Source: Desarmillaria ectypa
Taxonomy: Eukaryota > Basidiomycota > Agaricomycetes > Agaricales > Physalacriaceae
Reading direction: 5' to 3'
Length of the DNA stretch: 64,000 nucleotides
Assembly: GCA_030407005.1 (NCBI GenBank)
Contig: JAUDYN010000001.1
Coordinates: 1,116,001 to 1,180,000 of the forward strand
Notes under the pieces: generated by a model
What the model saw: only the letters and a program-made list of their open reading frames with translations
Told to the model about the DNA's origin: nothing
Database searches by the model: none
In this document: positions 1-10,300 of the stretch, in pieces
How positions within the stretch are numbered: the first letter of the stretch is position 1
How the letters are laid out: each line of letters starts with the position of its first letter
Made by a program: the position numbers and the translations under genes

Positions 1-188
1 CTAGAATTAGCTGAAAGAATGGAAGCAACGATGAGACCCGCAGAGCCACCGCCAACGACAATATAGTCATAGCTGCTGGCGAGACCGCTTTGGTCAATTA
101 TTGCGCGAGTGCGTAAAGGAGCATGTAGATGGCAAGATGCTGAAGCTGCGAAGGATAATCCCAGAGCCAACAGACTCACGGGCAGCAT
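1..188 (-). CDS. GMC oxidoreductase, N-terminal exon (gene runs off the window)
   Basis: Only the first 62 codons are in the window. The ATG at 188 opens a typical secretion signal (MLPVSLLALGLSFAASAS), then about 20 residues, then DYIVVGGGSAGLIVAS, the dinucleotide-binding motif that begins the FAD domain of glucose-methanol-choline oxidoreductases. In fungi this family includes aryl-alcohol oxidases, glucose oxidases and relatives (CAZy AA3), secreted flavoenzymes that often supply hydrogen peroxide during lignocellulose attack. The substrate cannot be told from this fragment because the substrate-binding and catalytic His regions lie outside. The frame is open to the window edge with no visible splice donor. 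The call rests on the signal peptide plus the GGGSAGL motif in the usual position. Another FAD-dependent secreted oxidase is a less likely alternative. Confidence 0.8.
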   Translation of the reverse strand, partial: MLPVSLLALGLSFAASASCHLHAPLRTRAIIDQSGLASSYDYIVVGGGSAGLIVASILSANS

Positions 189-2172
189 TATGGTGTGAAG
201 GGCAAAGGTTAAGGAAGGGAATGTTTAGTCGGAACTTTCCAGTGCGACGGCATTTGAGGGTTTCCAGGTAAGGAATTTGCGCTAGAACTGTCGGAGGCCG
301 GTCCAGACTGGACAGCCACACCGATGATGAAATACCTGAAAGATGACCCAGGCAGGCCCCTTCTCTAGGCTTGGCGTCCCCAAAACACATGGCTTCCGCT
401 TTGTTACGCGAACAAATCTGTCATTTCACGTTTCAGCTTTCCGCAATCCATTTGTAATCTGTACCACCTACCCTCTAGTGTCATCCTTGCTTTAGGAAGT
501 GGAAGAGTGGGGGAAATAGACATGACAATCTGGGGAAAAGAGAGTAGGCGGGCCACGTGAGCGTTGCCTGGATCGACACGGCGGCCTGCCTAGACTCAAG
601 ATTCTGTTCATCATGACCTTGACAACCAAAATACTGTAATATTGCTCAACTCTTCACATCTACTCACCAGAAATTCTAGTGATATTCTCAATTTCACTTT
701 CTTTTGATCTGCACTGCGCAGAACAATCAGAAAGCCAATCCTTCATAATTTCAAAGAAAAGCAAATCAGGCCTTGCACTTGAACGTTCGATAGCGGCCAT
801 TCATGCATCATAAAAGATCACCTATACATCTAGAAAACAAGGGTGGTGGCTCACATGAACGCTTCTGGCATAATTGACACTAAAGCGAAACCAGACAGGA
901 AAGGAGAATTCAGACTCGACGGCTCCGGACAAGGCCTTAGACTGAGACTAAGTATAATGTGGCGCGCTACTTCCCCGTCCTCGTACCCTGGACTACTTTC
1001 GCAACACCCGTCCAGGACTGCATCGCTACCAACCTACTTTAAGTACTGACAACCGTCCGTTATCCCTGCGTTCGAGAGCTGAAGCCCAACTATATAAGTA
1101 TCGCACAGGAGAATTAAATGTGTGCATGTACCTGCCCTGTTCCAGCCCGATGCCTGGACTGAAAGTGGCTGTCCCGTCGTCCATTATCAGGATACCGGAT
1201 GTATGCGGATCCGCACTTTTGTTGTAATGCATGTGAGTATTTGCGGTGAGATAATTCGACCTAATTTGAGGATTTCACAGTAGGTCCAGTGTACCACTCA
1301 TTTCTATGAACTTCCCGCTGTTGCCGTATTGAGCAACACTCTGCGACACTGGATACTAGCTAGTATCAGGACTCTTTCTTTGGATCTGATTTTTATCAAC
1401 TGGTATCTCCGATCTCCTCGAGCTCAGGTTCCGCCTGGAAGTAAATTCTGTTCATCAATTCATACTGGCAACCAACGAACGTTAGCGCGACAGAACAGAT
1501 CGCGATTGCGAATTGGAATGTACTCCTCAATATTAGATGTGCTGTGCCTTTCTTGGCGCCACTGTACTCCTGGCTGGTCATCGATCCTCTTCCCCTTTAT
1601 CACAATGATGGTCACGACGCAGAATCTGTTCATAAGGGTTAGCGTCAAAAATAGCAGAAGAGGTATGGATGCTGCGATTCTGACGGCCGCTAGTAACTCA
1701 AGGATATAGATCGAGCTAACGTTGCGTAGCGCGTACTAGTTGGTACGTTATTACTGTCAGTCCCAATCTGTGCGTCATGTGCACTATAATAGAAAAAAAC
1801 ATAGTTTTTGCAAGTTATTCGCATTAGCAACGTCACCGCTAATTTCAACGAAGGGGATGTGTTCCCTTGTTGGATCCAGTAAAGCTGATTTTCCTTCTCG
1901 TTCTATATGGTTCAAGCACTGCACGTTGCAGCGAATGAACCAGACCACGAAATGACGCCCTCATGCGAGATGAAGGCATGTTTTTGAGGTTAACGATGCA
2001 CCTTGAAACGTAAGAAATCCCATCGGGATAACTCTCTTGTTCGGATTGAGTACTAGAGAACAAGGTACCCAAGACCGAAACGCTCCCAACGGTTGCGGTG
2101 CTACTCACAAACCTAATGATACAGCATTGCCACAAATCAGTACAGTCATGTATATTTAACACCCACGAGTCA
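189..2172. other. Gene-poor interval; possible remnant of a membrane protein on the minus strand
   Basis: No gene can be supported here. On the minus strand around 1737 to 1460 there is an open stretch that follows a plausible splice acceptor (ctaactag-like end near 1737). It encodes a strongly hydrophobic segment (residues like LELLAAVRIAASIPLLLFLTLTL), then a charged tail, and a second hydrophobic stretch continues in another frame to about 1396. This may be a decayed exon of a multi-pass membrane protein, but no family signature was recognised and neighbouring exons could not be joined. The first several hundred bases (189 to about 840) are the likely promoter region of the GMC oxidoreductase. 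Confidence 0.3.
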
Positions 2173-4050
2173 TTACAACCACGACGGTCTCAACTGAGAC
2201 GCCGGGACCCAAGCACGGTCACGCAATATCATCTGATGGGAGATAGCCACCAACGGCCACCGTCCCGGATCCTTGTTGCTGAGAAAAATCAGCACAGAAA
2301 GTCATAGCAGCAACGCCAGTACGCACGAGCATAGAACAAAGCTCTGGTCAACTGCCACCTTGATGTCCTCCTCGTTTGACCGCGGGTCGACGACCTGGCC
2401 GTGTACAGACAGTAGGATCTGGTCGTTCCCGAGGTATAGTAGGTCGTAGTCGGCATTCAGTGTAGCACGCCGCGGAAAGAACTGGTGCTTCCCGAAAGAA
2501 CCGAGAGTTTCTACGATATCAGCAAGCCCCACTTTAAGAGTTGTATCTGGGTAGATCAGTGAGAATTGTAGGAGGAAAAAAGCGGGGTATTCACTTGATG
2601 ACGTTTCGCATCCGGAAAACAGATGGGCCTCGGAGATGGACAGAGGCTTGTCGCGCACGATAGAATATGAGAAAAGAGCGTTTTCACTGTATGCCTCCCG
2701 GAGAAGCGAGCGGTCGTCATCAAATGTTAAAACGTACCTGAAGATGTGCTTAGAAATGATAGGAAGGCAGAAATGGCTGTGACAGCTTACTGTTTCAAGT
2801 ACTGTAAAGCATGAGATTCCATGGTCGCTTGTCGATCAACGTCAGCGAATGGTTGCGCTATAGGTGGTTGTGTAGCAGGTCCAGTATAGTCGTCATCATC
2901 AATAACAATGGTTTCTGGCTCATCATTCCGGACACCTGAGGGTATAATTGAGGTTACGTCGATATTGTCGTTCGGAGGCGCGAGGGCAGGGCCAGGTAAG
3001 ACGATAGGTTCACTGGAAGTGATGCCATTCAAAGTTTGTTTCGAGACCTTTGGTTTCCCAGGTCGCTTCTTGGATTTTGAGGTAATAGGGGTAGGAGGAA
3101 GGTATGGAGACAACGAAGACGACTGCTCCGGTTCGAGAGTGTCAGACCAGACGGGGACTGGACTCGACCTAAAATCACGTCAGTAACAAACAACCAAAGA
3201 CAGGCAAGATCTCACCAGTTAATTACCATCCCATCATCTCTGTAAATGAGATATTAGCATATAGGCAGACAAATGTGGTAGCATCAACATACCTGAAAAA
3301 GGTCCTCAAAATGTTCAGGCCGCGAGACCTTAGGTATTTGCTCTCTTGCTTGAACCAATGCTTTCGATTAATAGACCAGTTGGGATTTGATTTCTGACAG
3401 TCTAGCGGGAGTGGGTGGTACCATTTGGATCCAGACGTTGCTGGTGTTGCGGACGGAAACGTGTCTAGATCCAAGTCGGTCTCTTCAGACTTCAATGACG
3501 TGTCAGATGGCTGGGGACATGGAATTGAAGCCTCTACAGCCGCAGTGTCCTCATGATAGAGCTTCTGCCGCTTGTTCTCTGATTCCACTGTGTTTTTGGG
3601 TGCACGCACTTCAACAGTTTTGGTGGCGCTCCGCGTACCCGAAGGTTGGCCGTCGTCATTGATTTGAGAGGAATATGAAGCTGGAGATGCATATATGCGG
3701 ACAGGGAGAGTGTTGAAGGTATTCCAGGGAGATACAGCATGCAATGAAGAGCTAGAATTTGCTCTTAGAGGGGGTCCTCCGGCACCAGAGTAGCGGCGAG
3801 TAAAACCTCCCCTAGAGCTTCCCCCTCTGAAGATGGATCCTGTACCACGAAAAAACGGTCCGCCTCTTCGACTGGCCGTAGAAATTACTGGAGGAGCCAC
3901 CTGTTTCCGTTTGTTGATACTTTCGTTCGGTTGATAATCTTCGGTATGAGAGGTCATCTCCTGCGCTAGTCTGAATTTCCCTGTATTTCCTTTGCCAAAA
4001 CGAGGAATTGTAGTAGTTGGGTAGTGGTTCCGTTGTGCAATATCGTCCAT
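2173..4050 (-). CDS. NTF2-like domain protein (Mex67/NXF-type NTF2 fold), 558 aa, five exons
   Basis: Exons 4050-3293, 3239-3216, 3168-2791, 2737-2327 and 2278-2173 splice in frame with canonical GT-AG borders to 558 residues. The first 250 residues are low-complexity and basic, with Arg/Gly-rich patches near residues 60-85 (for example RRGGPFF, RGGSSRGG), as in RNA-binding proteins. A 24-base second exon carries DDGMVIN. The last 170 residues read as an NTF2 fold: FDDDRSLLREAY, FFPRRATLNADYDLLYLG, ILLSVHGQVVD and WPLVAISHQMILRDRAW match the pattern of NTF2-like domains in the Mex67/NXF mRNA export receptors. By family knowledge such domains bind an Mtr2/NXT1-type partner. No LRR or UBA domain is seen, so a direct export-receptor role is only inferred. 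Start chosen as the first ATG before the basic region. Confidence 0.75.
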
Positions 4051-4195
4051 GAAAAGAAGGAACGGAGTCTAAATAAAGTACATGTACATAAACATACTTG
4101 CACCGCTTTTTGTGTGTTACAAGTTTCCCAGATATATAGTGGTTTTTGTATCTGTGTCCTTGCGTCCGACATGCCTGAAGGTACCACGAGAAATA

Positions 4196-5010
4196 TTAAT
4201 CACTGTCGCTATCATATATGTATACAGGTCCTGGAATACTACCACGAGCTTCAGGATGAGGTGCAGGACATGACAGCTCTTCTTGGACATATTCAGCCGC
4301 CTCCCTTCGGATGTCCTTGATCTCTTCTTCAAATACCTCAAGGACGATGCTTGGTGTACCGCGCCGAACTCCATAAGTGCTACCTCCTCGAGAGATGGTC
4401 TGAGAACCCCATATGCCAAGAACACCCTGTACCCCAATATGCATTCCTTTATCCAATGACAACACATTTCCACAGTCGATAAGACCGCCATATCCCATTA
4501 TCACCCAGTCGGCCACCTTATAGTCTCTACCCCAGACGATCTTGTCAATGTATGACAAGTTACCGCAATTTTTCAACTGTCGTAGGGCTATATTCTTGAC
4601 TTTGATGAGTCTCCACATGTTCGACAGTTTCAACACAGCTATCCACGCCTCCTTTGTCAAAAGAGGAGACTTTCTGAACAACGCGTCACATCGATATTTT
4701 TTTAAAAAAAACAAAAGGATCAGATACATCTACGGATGAAGCATCACGCTCAGTAAAGATCTAAATTCCTGAGCCATCACGCTTTGCAGGATGAGGGGAT
4801 GCTCATCACTTGAACCATCAATATTGAGACTGTCTCCTTGGGGAAGAGCAAACATAGTTTTGAAGACTTCAGAAAACTTCTCGAAAGGATATTTCGGAAT
4901 GTTGAACAGCGTGTTCTTACAAAAGGACTCACAAGGAACACGCCATTTTTCCAGTAGAAAACCTCATCATGAATCGGTGTACTTTGTTTCAAAGTGTCTG
5001 TTTCGCTCAT
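4196..5010 (-). pseudogene. BTB/POZ family copy 1, first intron eroded, otherwise open
   Basis: Exon 1 (MSETDTLKQ to FYWKNGVFL), a BTB core (NTLFNIPKYPFEKFSEVF, then DGSSDEHPLILQ) and a C-terminal exon (TKEAWIAVLKLSNMW, DWVIMGY, ending YIYDSDSD) are all present, with a good second intron. The first intron is damaged: after the donor (CTT then GTGAGTCC) only 17 bases remain before the core, and the usual Val-Glu start of the core has lost a base. The next usable acceptor would give a 53-base intron that stays in frame but deletes the first BTB strand. The locus is therefore either dead or makes a truncated BTB domain. It is closest to copy 2 just upstream: the N-termini and the DEHP/DERP regions match. 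Confidence 0.65.
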
Positions 5011-5339
5011 GGTGACCGTGCGAGATTTCAGAGAGGGTGCCAGTTCGGCCTAATGAGTGAGAAGACACGTTTTGGACATCAAAACAGCTCGCGGCTACCA
5101 GTAGGATGGTACGTGGGATCCACACCTCATTACGTCGTCCGCTATCTGCAACATAAGCAACATTTCCAGACAACCACCGCTGCGAACAACAACACATATG
5201 TCCCTTTTCCGCGCCCCAAGCTTGTCGTCACCTTGTTCAACGCTGTGGTCACGGTATAGATACATTCGTACTGCTTTTCCTATGTAGTATTACTAATATT
5301 CACTATATAGTGTAGTAGACAAGGCTTTGTCTACTACTA

Positions 5340-6155
5340 GTACGAGATGGCCAACGCGATGGACCCGCCAACTCTTCTGGCCCTTATTCAGCCTCCTCTC
5401 TTCGGACATCTCTGATTTCTTCTTCGAAAGTTGTGTGAATAATGGCCGATGTAGGCTATCGCATCGATAACGGCTGGTCCCTCCGCGAGTGAGATTGCAA
5501 TATGCCTCGAGAACCTTGGTCCCGATTCGCACCCCATCATCCAATGAAAGCACATCCCCACAGCCGATAAGACTGTCATACCCTGTTATCATACAGTCAG
5601 CCACCTTATAGGATCTGCTGCAGACAATCTTGCCGGTGAATGCCATGTCTCTCCTGTAACGTATTGCCCAATTATCAGAAAGGTAAGTTCCTGATTTCGA
5701 CGCATCTTCTACATGTTTGACAACATCGATACAGTCAGCTATGCCTCCATTGTCAAAAGAGGCAGCTCTCTGAATGATGCATCATGTCAATATCGCAACA
5801 AAAAGATCAGATGTGCACTTACGGGTGAAGTATTGCATTCCGTAGGAGTCTGGATTCCTGAGCTATCATGCCTTGCAGGACCAGGGGACGCTCGTCACTT
5901 GATCCATCAGCACCGTGGCTATCTCCGTGCGAGAGAAGTGAGCATTGTTTGGAAGACTTTCAGAAAAGCTCTTGAAATGATATCTCGTAACGTTGAACAG
6001 TGTGTTCTCGACCAAACCTTAGTAGCGGGATGTCAGACCACCAGTAGAGTGCTTATCAGATAAGAGAACTGACCAAGAACACGATATTTTCCCAGTAGAA
6101 AGCTTCATCATGACTCGGTGCAAGTATTTTAGTTCTAGGACTCCGTTTCGTTCAT
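5340..6155 (-). pseudogene. BTB/POZ family copy 2, dead tandem duplicate of copy 1
   Basis: The minus strand carries recognisable pieces of the whole gene in order. These are ATGAACGAAACGGAG, followed at once by an in-frame TAG; a FYWENIVFL segment with an intact donor and intron; VENTLFNVTRYHFKSFSE, where one extra base shifts the frame; a GSSDERPLVLQ core end; and a C-terminal exon with stops (ATAG and ACATGTAG where copy 1 has Trp and other codons). The tail EEEIRDVRREEAE then hits a stop. Several independent breaks make this an unambiguous pseudogene. Its similarity to copy 1 extends across the start region, indicating a local duplication. Confidence 0.8.
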
Positions 6156-6516
6156 GTTGACCGTAGAATATTTTGGAGAGGGACGGGAGGAGAGGGGATG
6201 GGATTCCACAAACATATGATCTATGCCCATACAGATATATCCTGAACCTTATATCGTGATCGATTCTTTAGCCGCCCACGAAGGTTGCTTCTATGAGGCG
6301 GAAAAGGCGACTATGTAGTCACCAGGACGAACTCGAGGCGTTTCTAGTCATGCCAGCGATGTAATAAGAACGCATTCACCCCATTCACATTCTGAATGCA
6401 CTGATGGATTAAGCTTGTGTTACTGCGTGAGACGGACAGGTGATAGAGCAGGGACGATCTGGGGTATAAGTAAGACAGATATAGAATATCCCTCTGTGCC
6501 AACACCCTAAGCCACA

Positions 6517-7398
6517 GTGGAAATTCCCATGGACAATCCACAACTATTTTCACGAGCCCCCGATCTTGTAGATTCAGGAAACTGTATATGTCGAGAATCC
6601 TACTCGGTTGAGGGTGTGGCTCACAGTGTTCCATCCCAACCATCCTATTATTGGGAAAACGTAGTTTTTCAGGTAAATTTCACCCCCATCGAACCAGACC
6701 ACATCGCCGAACGTCTCTGAAAGGTCGAGAATGCATTCTTCAAAGTCCCCACTCACCACTTCGTAACGCACTCTGAGGTCTTCGCCGACATGCTGTCGCT
6801 CCCGCAGGGGCAGGCGGACGCGGCGGCAGCGGAAGGGCAGAGCAGGGAAAACCCGATCGTACTACCTGTTACCGAGCAGGACTTCCGAAGGCTACTCCGC
6901 GCCTTGTATCCATTGTACGTCGTCCAGTTTGACATCTCGATCTCAATCTTGACACCATCGCTGTTATACAGAGAGGCGCCCAGATCACCTTCGTTCAACA
7001 AGGAAGAATTGGTGTCATTGTTGAAGCTGTCAAAGCTGTGGGGTATGAAGCGCGTCCGCGACTATGCCGTGGAGAAGATTACGGAGATACTGAACTCAAT
7101 TGACGCCATTGAACGCATCATTTTGGCAAGAAAGTATTCGGTTGAAAAGTGGTTACGTTCTGGGTACCTCGCGTTGGCGACGCGCTATCCAGTCGTGAGT
7201 ACAGAGGACGCCGGATTGATAGGATGGGAGACGGCGCTGTTGCTGGAACATGTCCGAGAAGAGGCGTATGCCTCATTGGGTAGTAGTCGAATGGGGAGGG
7301 GGTCCCTGTCAGAATATCAAGTCCAGAACGGGGTGGAAAGCAAGTTCAGGGAGGAGTTCGAGGATATCAGGACGTCAGAAGCGGCGTACAGAGTGTAG
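6517..7398 (+). CDS. BTB/POZ domain protein, copy 3 (YYWENVVFQ subtype), 257 aa
   Basis: Exons 6517-6672, 6724-6914 and 6972-7398. The second intron (57 bases, gtacgt to ttatacag) happens to be open in frame, so an unspliced reading is also possible. Exon 1 ends with YYWENVVFQ. The BTB core starts VENAFFKVPTHHFVTHSEVF and continues to PIVLPVTEQDF. The C-terminal exon holds ELVSLLKLSKLWGMKRVRDYA, IERIILARKYSVEKWLRSGY and a charged helix FREEFEDIRTSEAAY. BTB domains mediate dimerisation and often link substrates to Cullin-3 ligases; here the role is inferred. A second ATG 12 bases downstream (6529) is an equally possible start. It is transcribed away from copies 1 and 2 and resembles copy 9 more than them. 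Confidence 0.8.
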
Positions 7399-10300
7399 GC
7401 TATGGGTTCTTGGAGTCCTGCTCGTCGTTTCTACCACGTAGCCGGTTCTATCCGAAGATAAATATGACTGTGCAATCTAGTAAAAAAGTTCCTTTGTTAA
7501 CGTTAGCTGACCCTGAGGCGGTCCGAGAAAGAAAATCAAAACTTAGAGCTGACGCCTAATCCAAGAAAAGCGTTATCGAGAGAAACGATAACGCTGAAGG
7601 ATAAAATTCGGGGACTCTTCGGTCACATAGCGACTCAAAACATTTTAGTAGAGGCGCTCTCCTAGCTGTGGATTCGTGACATCGGGTCAAAAAGCTGTCA
7701 GTAAAATTGATTGGGCACATTCGTTAAGGAAAACGGTAAACCCTTCACCTAAAGTGCGCTTGTTTTAACTGCACTCCTTGAGGGGCCCGGTTTTGTGACC
7801 AATCTGTTTTTCTCGAATTTGTGAGATATTAACCTGTGGCGTAGCTTGGTTCACATACTTACACATGGGTGTCCGCTCCCCTAGCCGATTCGACTATCTT
7901 CGTCATCGCTTAGTGATTCAAGATTAAGGATCCCGCCAGTATCGAGATCACCGCTACCTAGTTATCACCGCCGATGCCATACTCATTCCCAGGAAATTTA
8001 CTGTATCCTCGCCGAAGGCCTTTCGTCCGAGTCGAGAACTCTCCCACTTCCTGCCAGCACCGCATTGTATTCCAGTACCCGATGTTCTCTGAACATTCCC
8101 TGGTGGAAGAGGAGCCGAAACAACAGGTCTCGGCAGGCAGTCCGGATTAATGTAAGACATTTATGCCGGTGGGAGGTCCGTCGATGCTGCTAACTTCATC
8201 GCATCAGAAGCGTTTATCAGAGCGCAGTGCCAACGGTGAAAGAGCCGATGAAAGGCCATTTCCGTTTGCCCGCACCACGCCTCCCGTTGTTCCTCTCTGT
8301 CATGACCGGAGGAAATGACGTAGTCTGCGAAATATTGCAGGTTTCGAAGGCGTCGATACTTGAACGATTCCGAGGCCGACGGCATTCATCTAGACTCCAT
8401 CAGCGAATACAATCCACCATGCAAGAAGCTGCGCATACGAATTCCGAGGACATGATCGAGATGTGAGTTCTTCCGAGAGCAGAGTTGAATGATTTAACCC
8501 GGAAGACAGATTGTCCGTACAGTCTTCCCCGGTATGTTTCCTTACAGTATGTTCCGTTTCACGGCTGGGACATTCTATCGAAGACAATCAAGAGAAGGAT
8601 TCCGAGACAACAGCGAGACTCACGCGCTAATACGATTGAACTCTCTAAGTAGAACAGATGTAGTACTCTCGGATCAGTGTAAAGTGGTATGAACTTCTAA
8701 TGATGAGCACAGTACGACGAGAGACAAGGATTGCACCTGCCACGCTTATACCGTTAGACGCGACATCAACAACTGAGCAGCCTGAGTTTGAACATAGGTC
8801 TTCGACTACGATGACCACGGGTCTTGGTTATAAAGTTTGATAAAATATCCACGTTAAAACGGCGTACTGGCTCTCCGCATGGAGACGCCGATCGAAATTT
8901 TTTGAGGTATCTATTGATACAAAATATTGTCGTATGTATGCGAGGGTTCTATGAAATAAGAATCAGATAGAAGAAAACAGTATGTGTGCAGATGCCATAC
9001 CTGCAGCCACCAACCACCTGCTATCCACAAAGACCATTTGACACTTCCCCCATAATAAACTTCACCGACCCAGCCCGTAAAGTCGTTATATGCAGTCTTT
9101 TTGTTGCTTGATTCCCTCTCCTCACCTATACAAGTGAACAGAAGACCCGATCCGGTGGACGCCTAAAACGGGTTCGAACTTCCACATTGGTTTCTGGTCA
9201 AGTCAGAGAATTTCGGCTAGAACGTCGTCAAATCAGTTCCCTTGTACTCCGCCGATAGACGAGGAGAATTCTTGTCCAGGGATGACTCCTTGACAAATTG
9301 CTCGCATTAGTACAGTCCTCTTGATCATTGTCGTCACCGTCGTCTTCGGAACTTGTTTCTCCAATACTAGCCACGAGATTCGTGATACGGCAATCGTTGG
9401 GTACCACTGGAAGGGTGAGTTCGACGGACCATCATCGACACAGAAATCAATCGGAATCTCTTCCATCCGCCATCCGGCATAGCACAAACAGGCCCGTAGC
9501 AATACCGAGGCTCACACCGAGTCGTGAACTGCAAACAAAGGTCAGATCTTAATTTCATCAATATCACTGATAACGCACATCATAAAACTCTCCGGTATTT
9601 CCTTGCATCGATGCTAGTGCACAAAGTCCATGATTAGAGAGATATCAGAACCTGTAAAGTTCGAGAGTGATGACTAAGTCTTTGTGGGTAGCGAGACCAC
9701 CGGCAGCGGCACCAATCAGAGAGGGTATACTCCCACACGCTCGACAGTGTCCATTCCTTCGTAGAGTCTCCGGGAAATAGGAGACACAAGAGGTAATACT
9801 TTGGCGCAAAGAAAAGGTAATGGGTGGGAACAGCGATGATGAGGGAAAGGAAAGAGGTTGTTCCGGCGATTGCCGGATATTCGGGAAAAACAGTCTCCGT
9901 CCATTCTTGGCTTCAGTTTTGTTCCACCTTCGTTTTACTTTCCTCCCAATCCCCCTCTGTAGCTCGCGACTTCAACGGAACGTATGTCAAGTAATCAGAC
10001 AGCAGAGAAGGTATTGTCCTAATCAAATTATGTAGACGATTGTCGGACTTCGAAAGACTGCGATGTTGCGGCCTGTCACTAGCTGGTCAAATGTTAAACA
10101 CTGCCATATAGTCCAGGTATTTCGGAGCAATGGAAGGATACAATTCTTGGCTGTTCTCGTACTGAAGCTGAAGCTGAGCTCGTTTACGACGTCTGAAGAA
10201 CTCCTGTTCTTGACTTAATTGACATCATCTGGTCTAAACGCATTTTGATTACCTATCTATTGTATTGAAGAGCACCCCAAAAGTCGTCTATGGATCTCGT

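Noticed and set aside
94..390. 98-codon minus-strand frame overlapping the GMC oxidoreductase start
   Set aside because: It reads through the signal-peptide exon in another frame and has no motif.
1329..1709. 126-codon plus-strand frame
   Set aside because: The opposite strand shows the more protein-like hydrophobic segments; this frame has no domain and is probably a shadow.
9138..9180. tRNA-like T-arm sequence (GGGTTCGAAC)
   Set aside because: The flanking bases do not form a T stem, and no acceptor, D or anticodon stem could be found around it.
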